From Lucinisca nassula (lineage: Eukaryota; Mollusca; Bivalvia; Lucinida; Lucinidae): DNA of 64,000 bases. The stretch is from NCBI GenBank assembly GCA_963580285.1, contig OY757023.1, positions 86,143,108-86,207,107 on the forward strand. The letters run 5' to 3'. Under the pieces are notes generated by a model, which made no database searches, was not told the origin of the DNA, and saw nothing but the letters and a program-made list of their open reading frames with translations. Shown here one piece after another: positions 33,415-44,507 of the stretch (the stretch's first letter is position 1; every line of letters starts with the position of its first letter). A program made the position numbers and the translations under genes.

Positions 33415-33520
<106 letters not shown>

Positions 33521-33524
33521 GCGA

Positions 33525-33662
33525 TTGTTCATGCATATAAACCCTATTAGTGTGATTGGGTGGCAGGGCTTGAGATGTCATTTCCTCTCAATGTCGGGTG
33601 AAAGTCCCACAAAATTGGAAGCAACGTCTCCAAAATGACCTATACAGTGTTGATGGGGATAA
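33525..33662 (+). mobile_element. S1 fragment
   Basis: The 3' half of S1 from CATGCATATAAACCCTATTA to CAGTGTTGATGGGGATAAA. It lacks head and tail. Confidence 0.75.
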
Positions 33663-33717
33663 ATAAAGACGTATGTTATCAATGAAATGTTTCCAGCAAT
33701 CATCCCAAACCTTTTTT

Positions 33718-33850
33718 TCTGTACAAGACATAGGTTGTGGGTACTCTAAAGACCGGTTCTTGCAAATCTTGGATAATATGTATTTGTCTGTTGAAGCAAT
33801 TAAAATAAATTTTAAAGCAACAGTTCTTGCAATAACCCACAACCTATAAG
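33718..33850. mobile_element. HC core split by a 57-bp LINE tail
   Basis: The left arm (ACATAGGTTGTGGGTACTC) and right arm (ACCCACAACCTATAAG) of an HC core flank a foreign segment. The outer flanks are not clearly HC. Confidence 0.78.
33766..33822 (+). mobile_element. 57-bp LINE 3'-end insertion with target duplication
   Basis: The segment corresponds to the last 60-70 bases of the CR1/Jockey-type LINE (GGATAATATGTATTTGTCTG and TTGAAGCAATTAAAATAAA) without an ATACATGT stretch. GTTCTTGCAA occurs on both sides (33756-33765, 33823-33832). This is a classic extreme 5' truncation. Confidence 0.88.
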
Positions 33851-33914
33851 CAGGTACTGTGTCAAACGGATGTATTCTCGTAACTTGGACCCAGTATACA
33901 TGTCTAAATCACGG

Positions 33915-34209
33915 TCCCCGCCCATCGGGGCTTGAAGAAATAGATTGACTGCATGATGCTTCCACGCAGAGCTGAAACCGACCGCACACCAGTACTGGTA
34001 GACCGCTTAGAGGATCTAAGCCTGCCCAGGCAACGCGGTGTGAGTCCATGCTTATAAACCCTATTGGTTTCATTGGGCGACAGGGTTTGAGATGTCACTG
34101 CATCTCATTGTCGGGTAAAAGTCCCACACAATTGGAAGCAACGTCTTCAAAATGACCTAAGTCCTATACTATGTTGACGGGGACGTTAAACCTCAAATCA
34201 AACAAACAA
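33915..34209 (+). mobile_element. S1 SINE-like element
   Basis: A full-length copy from CCCCGCCCATCGGGGCTTG to CCTCAAATCAAACAAACAAA. The target duplication is unclear. Confidence 0.85.
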
Positions 34210-34461
34210 ATTAAACATGTATATTGGATCCAAGATATAATAATAATAATAATAATAGATTCTCATTATCTAAATAATACCTATTCTGCTTAGAACTTAA
34301 TGCATATGAATAAAGTTAATCGCTCCGGAAAGGAAATACAATATACCTTGCGCGCGTGTCCATTAATCTTCAGGCTTCCTGATGGTCAGTAGCCGGTATA
34401 CAATACACATCACGTGTCATAAAAAGCGATAATTGTCTTCAGCTTAAATACCCGTAATGTT

Positions 34462-34483
34462 CCCCCCCCCCCCCCCCCCCCCC
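34462..34483. repeat. (C)22 homopolymer
   Basis: An uninterrupted C run. The length is unreliable in most assemblies. Confidence 0.95.
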
Positions 34484-34499
34484 GAGTGAGCTGAAAATA

Positions 34500-34565
34500 T
34501 ATGGGCACAGAACCGCCAAATTGATATGGTTCTAACAAGTACTTTCTACCTATATTTTGTGTAAA
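34500..34565. repeat. degenerate HC core
   Basis: GAACCGCCAAATTGATATGG and TTCTAACAAGTACTTTCTAC then CTATATTTTGTG. It is a decayed core without its normal flanks. Confidence 0.45.
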
Positions 34566-34764
34566 ATTATACCGATTCCTGATAACCCGACTGTTTTATA
34601 TAAAGTTTGGTTAACATGCATATTCTTTTTCGCAGCATCATGTAGAGAACACCAGAAAAAGGGTACACACCTCATCTTAAATCATTTAACTGTTGAAATA
34701 AATAAATAATTTAAATAAGAAAAGAAAAAAGTCTAATAATCATTTGATTATACATAAATGAATA

Positions 34765-34765
<1 letters not shown>

Positions 34766-34808
<43 letters not shown>
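34766..34808. repeat. (ATA)n microsatellite
   Basis: About 14 ATA units. A smaller ATA tract lies at 34238-34257. Confidence 0.95.
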
Positions 34809-34811
<3 letters not shown>

Positions 34812-34821
34812 TATACACATA

Positions 34822-35036
34822 ACGATAATACATCCGTGCGGTATAGTGCATTTTTGATATCTCAAAAACAGTTAATTGGTCAAAGTAAACTCATCAATAC
34901 TTAAAACATAGTTATAACCGCCTCATTGAGGTGGCTCTAACGAGTACCCACAACCTATGTTTGGGAGAAAAAGTGAAAAAAAAAAAATGAATACCAACAG
35001 TAAACCCCAGTTTTCTCTATATAAAGCAGTTTTTAA
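34822..35036 (-). mobile_element. HC element, ACATCCGTG subfamily
   Basis: ATACATCCGTGCGGTATAGT opens the B side. The core lacks about 20 bp of its left arm (AACATAGTTATAACCGCCTC) but keeps the right arm. The A half ends in CTCTATATAAAGCAG. Confidence 0.7.
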
Positions 35037-36175
35037 TTAGGTTTTCATTACAACCAAGATGATAATAATGAATACAAAACAATTAACATAGGCATTAATG
35101 GCATCTTTACGGTTATTTTTTTTTATTTACCAGACTGAATTCACAATAGCATTTAAAAAATCAAACGCATGTTAGAAAAATAAAAAATAAAAAAAAATAA
35201 AATAAAACAAACATTCCTCTGGTATTCCAACAAAACAATGTGCGAACAAAAAAATGTCAGATTAGCCTGTATCTGAGTAATTGGAATAAGATATATATTA
35301 TAACAAAGTTATATAATTTTTTTAGAAATTTCGTGACAAATTCACATGGGTTTCTTTCTTTCTTTCAGCTGTAATCATACAAACATACAAAACAAACAAA
35401 TGTAATCACAAATCTTATTACTAGCAATGTGTATTCAACTTTGCATAGTAAGAATAAAGAATGCGCAAAAATCTAATCAGGTCATGAAAATAAAAAAAAA
35501 TACGTGAATAAATAAATAAATAAATAAATAAGATGCAGATCAGACACCGCATTCTTAGATTAATTTACATTCCAAGGAGATGCCCAGGCGAAGATGTGTT
35601 GATTTTACAGGCGATTGAAACTGACCCGCTTTGGGATTACACGCATGTGTAGACGATAAAGCTTTTTCTGAATAAGCACCAAATTTAATCGCAAAATGCC
35701 GTTATTAAATATTATTTTGAAATATTGTAATTGCTATCAAAATGCACAATATTGTATACACATTGTGTCTGATACGGGCGTTTGTTTGCAATATTAATAG
35801 AAAGTGTAGATTTTAGCCGTTAAAGTCGGTTACTGTCGCTGTTTTTCCACAGATTTGTATGCTTCAAGTAAGGATAATAGGCTATTAATTTGAAAATAAA
35901 AAATGCCGGCAGCTAATTAAATAAAAGTTCCACTTATTTGATATCGTTTTGAAGGAGTTTAAACGGACAATCAAATTCAATCGGAACATGTTTGTCAAAT
36001 TGAAAAATAAAAAAGTTATATTTGTTTAAAAATTGTTTTCCATTAAAGCCCCTGCTATTTCCAACAAGAGATTCTGTACAGGTAAGCCGAGAAGGTCAGC
36101 GCACAGTAAAAGGCTTAATCCTTTGCGCCAAAGGCATAAATGTCAATAATAGTTGCGGATGACCATCTTTTCTTT
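35037..36175. other. A+T-rich stretch without recognised genes
   Basis: No open frame of note and no family member recognised. (AAAT)n lies at 35508-35531 and several A-rich tracts near 35160 and 35490. TTTCTTTCTTTC lies at 35351. Confidence 0.45.
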
Positions 36176-36179
36176 ATAT

Positions 36180-36416
36180 GGGCCCCGTCAAGCGATTTTG
36201 GTACTTATCGCCTTTGCGAGCAGCGAAGGTTCAGGCGAGCCTGCGCATCCGCGCAGTCTCGCCAGAACCCTTCGCTGCTCGCTCATACAAGCAGTGAATC
36301 AAGAGGAACATTCAGACAGAAAGCCATATCCCTGGCCCCTCTGAATGGCTGGGCATGCGCAGTTAAAATTTGTCATGACGGAATGCTCGAAGACACAAAT
36401 TCGCTTGGCGGGGCTC
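36180..36416 (+). mobile_element. M3 MITE, 237 bp
   Basis: The ends GGGCCCCGTCAAGCGA and TCGCTTGGCGGGGCTC are imperfect inverted repeats flanked by ATAT on both sides (36176-36179, 36417-36420). An internal hairpin has GCGAGCAGCGAAGGTTC-type arms. A shared peptide-like translation in the three copies reflects repeat identity only. Confidence 0.88.
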
Positions 36417-36420
36417 ATAT

Positions 36421-36904
36421 AATGTGTTAATTTCACAGAGTTGTTAACCTGATGAACTGTAAAATGGCATCAATGTCAAAAAGGAGATTCCCTTTTAAAA
36501 ATACATGTATTTACATTTTGTATCGTCACATCAAACGAACTTTTTCTTCGTTGCTTTCCATTTGCACCTCGCACATGTACGAGTATATGGTCAATGCAAA
36601 CATTTTTGGAGCGTAGCTGTTGCAGCTTAGCTCCAGTGAAATGAGAAGTGATTTCGGCACTACTTTCGGTGTTAGTGCATATGACCCAATCACCAGTGAG
36701 AACATAGTACCCCGTGTTAACATTGTAGATTATTACGCCATGCGGTATCTTCTTATAGACTGCTTCACAGACCACCTATTTCAAAAGGAATAGATTAATA
36801 TTTTTAATAGATGAACTGCGTAGCAGTCTAATCTTTTTATAGTTCAGTTCATATAACCCAGTTTACAGCCCATTTGTACCATAAAATCCCAAACCTGGCA
36901 ACTT
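36421..36904. other. no recognised gene
   Basis: A minus-strand frame of about 100 codons (36775-36476) has no recognisable domain and composition gives no support. I leave it uncalled. Confidence 0.4.
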
Positions 36905-36975
36905 GCAAACAGGACAAACCCAGATCAGATACCACAGAACGCGGAGTCTCATTATGACCTTCACTGCATACTTAC
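36905..36975. repeat. P2 element, decayed
   Basis: CCCAGATCAGATACCACAGA and CGCGGAGTCTCATTATGACC. The stem is weakened by several changes. Confidence 0.6.
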
Positions 36976-37204
36976 AAAAAGGTTAAGCCATTTTTTGCCA
37001 AATATTTCGTGGAAGCCACAACCTGACACCCCTGATTTTAGAATGAACTCATTCCATACTGATATAAGGTGTTGAGGATTCCATTCGTTTAAAATGGGTT
37101 AAAAGTATGCAGTGTGGGTCGATAATGTATTACCAAAATAAAACAGTTGGAATGAGCTTGGACAGGTGCACATCAAGGCTTATATGGTAGGCAGTAGTAA
37201 ATTT

Positions 37205-37272
37205 TGCAGTTTAGACACAGACGAGACGCCACTTGTTGTAGCGTCTGATCTGGGTCTGCTATGTTTGTCCCT
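37205..37272. repeat. P2 element
   Basis: GACGAGACGCCACTTGTTGT then AGCGTCTGATCTGGGTCTGC. The right arm is close to consensus, the left shorter. Confidence 0.6.
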
Positions 37273-37559
37273 AAAAAGGCTGCTAGACATATACAAAGAG
37301 TATGGGTTAATGTGTGTGTGTGTGGGGCGGCAATTTTTTAAAAGCGACCGGTCTGCGTCCTAGGCATGCGACCATAAATAAAGCAAATTATCAGCTCAGA
37401 CGCAAGTCCGATACCTGCCGGGTTCGGCCACATTCTTTCCAGGAGATTGATCGTGAAATATGTTCCACGGTGATTCTATCCCTTTCGCTGATTCAAGAAG
37501 GGCAGTTGTTGGTTTACGGTAAAAGACTGTGCACTGTGCTGTATTGACAATATCTAACC

Positions 37560-37644
37560 AAAGAAGTTGCCTTAATGCCAGATCATTTCATAAATGGCCT
37601 CGTCGAGGCAATTTATTTTTATATAATAACCAGTGCTTCACCTG
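37560..37644. repeat. 145-bp array unit (left flank of nested element)
   Basis: TGCCTTAATGCCAGATCATT and GGCCTCGTCGAGGCAATTTA match the units at 39056-39960. It appears separated from them by the 1.4-kb element. Confidence 0.65.
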
Positions 37645-37648
37645 AAGT

Positions 37649-39050
37649 GCACGACCCGCCGGATGCTTTTAGCTTTATGAGTGTTACCATATATGGGTAT
37701 GGCGGCCATTTTGGTCATGTGACCTGGCCTAAAACGGTTCCGCCAATAAATGCGCCTTATCGTAAGGAGCAAAAATATATCTTATACTTTAGTACTGTAT
37801 TCTGAATCGTTTGCAGGATAAAATGCATTCTCACTTTTCCAATACAAAAGCATATGTGTCAAAGTTTGACCAGGCACAAAGAAGGTCAAGGTCAACCCAG
37901 GGTCACCATTTTAGCAATTTATGATGGGCCTAAGTCCCAGATGCTATATATCAAGTTTCGTGGAAATCTGCCCAGTGGTTCTGGAGAAGACTATTTTTGA
38001 AGGGTTTTTACCATATATGGCTTGGCGGCCATTTTGGTCATGTGACCTGGACCTATGAGTAAATTTTGGTTCCCCCAATCCCATAGAGGCTCCATATGAA
38101 TTTTGACTCCAATCGGCCCAACGGTTTCCGAGGAGAAGCAGTTCGGAATTTTTTACATTTTTCGCCTCGGCGAGGCTATACTAAATGGAATGTGATATTT
38201 CGCAAGTTCATTGGTTAGATCTCATTGATATCTACCAGTATGCCAAAAATTGTTTAAATATTCTAACCGGTTAAGTCACTATCACCAATTTTCACAAACG
38301 GGTAACTGACGGACAGACAGACAGACCATATATGGCTTGACGGCCATTTTGGTCATGTGACCTGGACCCCATGAGTAAATTTTGGTTTCTTCCATCCCAT
38401 AGAGGCTCCATATGAAATTTGACTTCAATCGGCCCAACGGTTTCCGAGGAGAAGCAGTTCGAAAATGTTCACATTTTTCGCCTCGGCGAGGCTATACTAA
38501 ATGGAATGTAATATTTCGCAAGTTCATTGGTTAGGTCTCATTGATATCTATCAGTATGCCAAAAATTGTTTAAATATTCCAAGCGGTTAAGTCACTATCA
38601 CCAATTTTCACAAACGGGTTACGGACGAACAGACAGACAGATTATATATGGCTTGGCTGCCATTTTGGTCATGTGACCTGGACCCCATGAGCAAATTTTG
38701 GTTTCCCCCATCCCATAGAGGCTCCATATGAAATTTGACTTCAATCGGCCCTATGGTTTCCGAGGAGAACCAGTTCGAACATTTTCACATTTTTCGCCTC
38801 GGCGAGGCTATACTAAATGGAATGTAATATTTCGCAAGTTCATTGGTTAGGTCTCATTGATATCTATCAGTTTGCCAAAAATTGTTTAAATATTCCAAGC
38901 GGTTAAGTCACTATCACCAATTTTCACAAAAGGGTTACGGACGGACAGACAGACTGACAGAATGACAGAATGACACGGTGATTTTAGGGCACTCTTAGAA
39001 AATCAACCGACTTCAGTCGGTCGCTTTTTCTGCGGGTCGTGCAATAACGG
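37649..39050. mobile_element. element with TGCACGACCCGC ends and a 316-bp internal array
   Basis: GTGCACGACCCGC at the left and GCGGGTCGTGCAA at the right are inverted. Inside are three units of about 316 bp starting CCATATATGGCTTGGCGGCC (38011, 38326, 38641). Each unit has TCATGTGACCTGGAC, CGCCTCGGCGAGGCTATAC and ACGGACAGACAGAC. No transposase is present. The inverted ends are short, so element status is an inference. Confidence 0.6.
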
Positions 39051-39055
39051 AGTAT

Positions 39056-39960
39056 AATGTCTAAGCCTCTTCAAATATTCCTATGGATGGATATTGACAA
39101 TAACTAACCCAAGAATCAGTCGTATGCAAGATCACTTCAAAAATGGCTTCGACGATGCAATATATATTTAGAAAAATGTTAACAGAATATAATTTTCAAC
39201 CCTCTCTGAATATTCTGATCATTTTTGGCATTCGGATTGATATTGACAATACCTAACCCATGAGGCTGTTTGATGCAAGACTACTTTATGAATGGCCTCG
39301 CCGAGGCAAAATAATATAAAAAATGAATATGGAGTATAACATCCAAACCCGGCTTTGATCATTTTCGGCATACAGGTTGATATTGACAATACATAACCCG
39401 CAAAATTGCCTTATGCCAAATTTCTTTACAAACAGCCTCGCCTAGGCAAACTGAAAAATTATTTCGAAGTGTAACTTCTAGTCTACTTGGAATATTTTTG
39501 ACAACTGTTAGCATACAGATAGATAATGTGCATATCTAACCAACGCGATTCCTGAATGCCCAATTTCTTTATTTTAGCCTCGGCAAGGTAAAAAATTCAC
39601 CCACTAACACGGTCGTATAACTTTCAAACCGACGGGTATATTTTTTATAATGTTTTGCATGCACATGTAAATTGACAAGATCAAGCTAATGATATTGTCT
39701 AATGCCGGATAGCTTTATAAAGAGCCTCACCGAGGCAATTACGGATATATAACTTATAAACTGCTGAGAAAATTATAATAATTTTTCACATGAAGATAAA
39801 CATCATCAAGACGTAACCAAGGAGAATGTCTAATGCAAGATAAATAACCTCCCCAAGGTAATTTTTCAAAATTTGATTACATAGAATAACTTTAAAGCCG
39901 CCAAACAATTGCGCAAGCCGCAGTTATTGCACGAACTATAGCTCAGCAGAAATCTTCAAG
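39056..39960. repeat. 145-bp tandem array with GCCTCG-CGAGGC boxes
   Basis: Six to seven diverged units have a palindromic box near 39148, 39295, 39440, 39580, 39725 and 39850, for example GGCCTCGCCGAGGCAAA. TATTGACAATA..TAACC and ATTTTTGGCAT recur between the boxes. Confidence 0.8.
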
Positions 39961-39974
39961 TAAACTGTACAAAT

Positions 39975-40169
39975 GACTGTATTGCTCAAAAACATTGATT
40001 GTGGGTTCTTGATAAAACTGCTTCTTCAAGGCGGTTCAATCAAGACCCCGCAATCAATATTTTGAGCAGAGATAAGAAAATATCACAATTTCGTATCTTA
40101 AAATTTCCATTTTTTTTTTTTTTTTGCCGAAAAATTGACAATGTATTTGTACAGGCTTGTTTTCGTGAT
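39975..40169 (+). mobile_element. HC element, core and B half
   Basis: The A half is absent. The core (GATTGTGGGTTCTTGATAA...TTCAATCAAGACCCCGCAATC) has changes that are largely matched between arms. A T run lies at 40110-40126. It ends AGGCTTGTTTTCGTGATGG. Confidence 0.72.
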
Positions 40170-40683
40170 GGTTGTTGCGGGGTCTACACCTTAGCGTGAG
40201 TTAATTTCAATATAGGTCTTGCTGCTTTAACACGACTTCTGGCCCAGAATAGCTTCAAACAGCTTATGTTCATTGGATCAAAATGAGCCTGAATTAAAAT
40301 ACCAATCAGACGCTAAATCAAATTATCAAAGCTACGCTCCATCAGCACTCTCAGTGCTTTGATTATTTGACGTTATTCCTAGTAGAGCGACTGTGACTTA
40401 CTCAATTTCTTGTTTGTTGATGGTAAAGTGATTTCGTATTCAAATAAAACCGTGATAAGATTGTATCTTGGAATTGTTTATCTGATTCAATGATTTCTTT
40501 TTATGTACAATTAAGCATAATCCAGTCATTTCGGTTTCCTATAAAATGGGTTTTAATTTTATCTTGGCGCCAGAAAGCTCATACGGTACCATTACAATCC
40601 TGTCATAGATTTCTAACAAAGAAGGAAAACGCACGCAAACACTTGAAAGGACAGGTCGATTAGATGTCAAAACAATGAGCTGT
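40170..40683. other. no recognised gene
   Basis: No supported coding region. A short inverted motif (ATCAAAGC...GCTTTGAT, near 40330-40372) is present. Confidence 0.4.
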
Positions 40684-40765
40684 GTTTACGTCCCCGTCAA
40701 CACTGTTTAGGTCATTTTGGAGAAGTTGCTGCCAGTGTTATGGGACTTTTAACCGGCATTGAGAT
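40684..40765 (-). mobile_element. S1 3'-end fragment
   Basis: TTTACGTCCCCGTCAACACT then GGGACTTTTAACCGGCATTG. This is a 5'-truncated S1. Confidence 0.75.
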
Positions 40766-40769
40766 TATC

Positions 40770-40975
40770 CTGGTGATGTTTTTATATCTGCTTCAAACAT
40801 CGATTGTATATATGTATGTGCTCATTAGAACTGCGTCAATGGAGAGGTTCTAACGGGTACCCACAATCCTTGTTTTAGAAGAGAAATAAGAAGAATAATG
40901 CCATGCAGACCCTATTTTTCTCTGAAAAAAGTGTGTGTATGGGGGTGTTAATTACATAGGCTTGTTGACCTTATG
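40770..40975 (-). mobile_element. HC element, diverged
   Basis: The core GAACTGCGTCAATGGAGAGG with ACGGGTACCCACAATCC is recognisable. The A half (CAGACCCTATTTTTCTCTG) is poorly kept. Confidence 0.55.
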
Positions 40976-41344
40976 GATCTTGAACATGTTTGCTTTTTAA
41001 ATTGAGATCTAGTAAATCACAAGACTGATGCTGGATTACATGTTTATAAAGCAATTTATATGAGCTGCAACATTTAATCAGTTTATCAGGCCATTCATAC
41101 TAATAAAGAATGCAGAGGATTTTACTTTCACTTTCAGCAGACATAGCACAGCTGTGTTGATAGCAGAATATACTATTTAGCAATGGTTTCTTGACCTACA
41201 ATCTTTAATTAGGCAGGTACTACATTTACCCCTATTCAAACAAACTGCATTTTGAGCGGATGATTTCATGAATCCTAATGCACCGCTATTATACTTCAAA
41301 AAAACACTCAATAGATTGTGGATGAGAAGGATCATCCCTGCTAG
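40976..41344. other. no recognised gene
   Basis: An A+T-rich spacer without any assignable feature. Confidence 0.45.
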
Positions 41345-41426
41345 CATTCTACATAAATCTACAGTTAGCGGCCCGTCAGCTACCCTGACGGGCCGCTAAC
41401 GGCCCGCTGTAGATTTATGTAGAATG
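41345..41426. repeat. hairpin with about 35-bp arms
   Basis: ATTCTACATAAATCTACAG and TTAGCGGCCCGTCAG pair with their complements on the right. The right arm has an extra CGGCCCG, a short internal duplication. The loop is 4-5 nt. Confidence 0.85.
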
Positions 41427-41820
41427 GTTACTGGGATCGAGCTACAACTAAAGTCTGGCGAACGGTTTTCTCTTGGTGCATAAGGCGATAAACACTGGGA
41501 GTGAACTACATGTGGGTTGTTCGCTATTTTGGATACGGAATATAAGCTAAAAAGATCAAAACGACTGTCCAAATAAAGGATATTATCGGTAAATACTTGC
41601 AAAGACAAACAATGACAATTATGAACCTTAACAAAACTGTTTCGGAACGGTCTGCCCAGGAAAAGTATAGTTAGGTAAACTAACAGGCTCGACATGGCAG
41701 CAGTTTTGTCAGCGACTAGGAAGTAGTGGTCTAAGCTGGGACCGCACTGTTTTTGACATCCCTGACTATGGTTTGTCTTTGAGTGCATGCTTCGCTAATA
41801 ATGCTCCCAGAAGAATTTCG
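41427..41820. other. no gene; possible Penelope 3' UTR trace at 41560-41660
   Basis: GCAAAGACAAACAATGACAA and TTTCGGAACGGTCTG resemble the middle of the Penelope 3' UTR (also seen at 19540). The adjoining minus-strand frame is not supported as a gene. Confidence 0.35.
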
Positions 41821-41821
41821 G

Positions 41822-43015
41822 GGGAGCATATAGTCGCCGCTTCGTCCGTGAGTCCGTGCGTTCGTCCCGCTCTAGTCCACGCGAATTCTCAGAAACTACT
41901 GGTCGGATTTCAATGAAACTTCATAGGGATATTAAGTATCGAAGGTGGATTTGCATATCACCTGCGTGTTTCGGTCCGATGATTTTTCCAACAGTTATGG
42001 CCCTTTGATGAATTCTGCATGAATATATAGGGTGCTGTTCGTGTCCCGGCGAATTCTTAGAAACTACTTGCAGAAATTCAACGAAACTTCAATGGAATCC
42101 TTAAGTAGCAATAGGGTATGAGCATATTATCCGTGTTATCTGATTAGATGATTTGTCACAGAGTTACGGTACTTTGTTTAAAGCTTTAGTGTAAGGTCAC
42201 TGTGGCTTGTTTTAGAAAAAAAACTTTGTCATCACTCTGGTGCCTACATTTATTGATGGATTTTTATATAACTTCACACAAATGCTGGGTATGATAATAT
42301 ATTGAGCATGTTTGACTTTAAGGTTCTGGGCTCAAGGTCAAGGTCACTGTGTCTATTTTTAGAAAAACATTTTTTTCGCTCTTGTGCGTACATTTATTGA
42401 TGGATTTTAATATTATTTCACACAAATATTGAGTATGATAATATCTCAAGCTAGTTCAACTTTCAGGGTCCTGGGCTCAAGGTCAAGGACACTGCGGCTA
42501 TTTAAAAAAACAACAAAAAACATTGTCATCGCTCTAGCGTCGTCATTTGCTGATGGATTTTAATATATAACTTCACACGAATGTTGGGTGTAATAATATC
42601 TCGAGCAAGTTCAACTTTCAGGATCCTGGGATCAAGGTCAAGGTCACTGTGGTCATTTTTAGAAAAAAAACTTTGTCATCGCTCTAGTGCCTACATTTAT
42701 TGATGGATTTTAATATAATTTCACACAAATGTTGGGTAAAATAATAACTCGAGCAAGTTTGACATTCAGGGTCCTGGGCTTAAGGTCAAGGTCACTGCGG
42801 CTATTTTTAGAAAAAACTTTGTTATCGTTCTAGCGTCGTCATTTGCTGATGGATTTTAATATAACTTCGCACACATGTTGGGTATATTATCTCGAGCAAG
42901 TTTGACTTTCAGGGTCCTGGGCTCATGGTCAATGTCACTGCGGCTATTTGTAGAAAAAACTTTGTCATCGCTCTAGCGTCTACATTTGCTGATGAATTTT
43001 AATATAATTTTCGAA
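41822..43015. repeat. GGGGGAGCATATAGTCG repeat with 147-bp tandem units
   Basis: The opening module GGGGAGCATATAGTCGCCGC and GAAACTACTGGTCGGATTTC is followed by six units carrying AAGGTCACTG at 42193, 42340, 42485, 42640, 42788 and 42931 (spacing 143-155). Most units have TCAAGGTCAAGGTCACTG, ATTGATGGATTTTAATAT and TTCACACAAATG. Confidence 0.85.
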
Positions 43016-43221
43016 CCCGTCTGATATTTTATATGCCTGTAAAGGCACCCAATACGGAACCATACCTAGAGACACTTCCTTTCATCTATTCCGACTTTTG
43101 TGTTGCTGATGTTTGTATGACAGTGCCATCAGGCAAGCTAATCTGTCCACCGACAGGTTTTGATATTATCCATTTTGAAGTACAGTGAGTATACACAGTA
43201 TACCAATCTTTAACTAGGATA

Positions 43222-43440
43222 ATGTTTCCTGTTCCGACTATTGCACCTACGGGTAGCATCCACTGGTTTCACCGATATTCTTATATTATTTTGTTTTGGA
43301 TAGCCAGTCCATTGATGTTTCCATTAGGGTCTAGTTATTTCATGTTCGTGTTTCTTTCCCTTTGGTGTCTCTGCTGGGAGCTGTGGGTTAATTGCATCGA
43401 TTCCTGATCATTGCCTTCACTCATATTTTGTCTGTTTTCA
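43222..43440 (+). mobile_element. Penelope-like 3' UTR fragment
   Basis: TTTTGTTTTGGATAGCCAGT, GTTTCTTTCCCTTTGGTGTC and GCATCGATTCCTGATCATTG are family landmarks. It is diverged from the 57-kb copy and closer to the copy at 56.4-56.6 kb. Confidence 0.7.
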
Positions 43441-43631
43441 GATATTAATTGAAAAACAAATCGGCCTTGCTGTCTAAAATCTGACCATATTTGAAATACT
43501 TGACATTCTAGACGTTTTCCAATGTCATATGCACACTATGCCATTTGGAATGTTTTCTTTGATTGTCTGTTTATTTATTCCCTTATGAGATGCATCTTTA
43601 TGTACTTCTTTGGGTGCGGAAAAATCATATT

Positions 43632-43870
43632 CATTAGGAAAACACGCCTATATAAATACATTGTAAATTTTACCACTAAAAACGAAGATTTTAGATGAAA
43701 AAGTGTGATACTTTTCTTATTTCTGCTTAAAATATAGATTGCGGATACTCGTGAGAACCGCCTCATCGAGGCGGTTCTAACGAGTACCCACAATCTATAT
43801 GTTAGAGCAGAAATAAGAAAAGATAACCCTTCAGCTACAAACATAGGTTGTGAGTACCAGTTACAATCAC
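43632..43870 (-). mobile_element. HC element, A half lost
   Basis: CATTAGGAAAACACGCC and the B half lead to an almost perfect core (43735-43802, GAACCGCCTCATCGAGGCGG). After AATAAGAAAAGATAACCC the A half is replaced by another core-like piece (AACATAGGTTGTGAGTACC). Confidence 0.75.
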
Positions 43871-44023
43871 CACATTGAGCCAGCGCTTATAAGAACCTAA
43901 AATGAATCTCTTGAAGCACAAATAGAAACATAGCATATGGATTTGTAAGCTCCTATTTTCTTTCCCTTTCTAAAGTGAGTTATATTATGGCATTCCTTTC
44001 TAAAGTGAGTTTTATTATGGCGT

Positions 44024-44110
44024 TCGTTTCGCAGACTTGTCCCTTTTGTGTCTCTGATGGGAGCTGTGGGTTAATTGTATCGATTCCTGATCATTGCCAC
44101 CCCTTTTTAT
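44024..44110 (+). mobile_element. Penelope-like 3' tip
   Basis: CCTTTTGTGTCTCTGATGGG then TGTATCGATTCCTGATCATT. It covers only the last 80 bp of the element. Confidence 0.65.
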
Positions 44111-44507
44111 GTAAACGTGATGGATCCCGGAATAATTATCATGGTTTGGCTTCTGCTAGGTGAAATTCAAGCGTGGCGTTCAATTATATTTCAGATAAGT
44201 CGAGGAATTGTCGTTATGCTTAATTTTGTGGGTTCTCATAAAAACAAGGATATTGCTTTCTGAAAGTACGAGGTTTCAGTATCTAGGATACGATCGAAGT
44301 AATATGTACAGCCTTCAATCAAGCTTCACGCCTGATTTTGTGAACGTGCTAGATTAGAGCTTTTGACTGACAGATTCTCAGAAATTGACTAATCAGCATA
44401 TCTTTATGGCTAGATTTGACGGGATGGCATTAATTGTATATTTGAAATGTGAAGATGCGCCGGGCATTATGGGGGTATATTCGCTGATTTGCGTTTATTT
44501 ATTTACT
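44111..44507. other. no recognised gene
   Basis: Nothing supported. Confidence 0.45.

Noticed and set aside
36140..36430. A conserved protein at 36140-36430, 48608-48919 and 60978-61265
   Set aside because: The shared translation lies entirely within the M3 MITE. Identity is by repeat descent, and the frames have no codon-level support.
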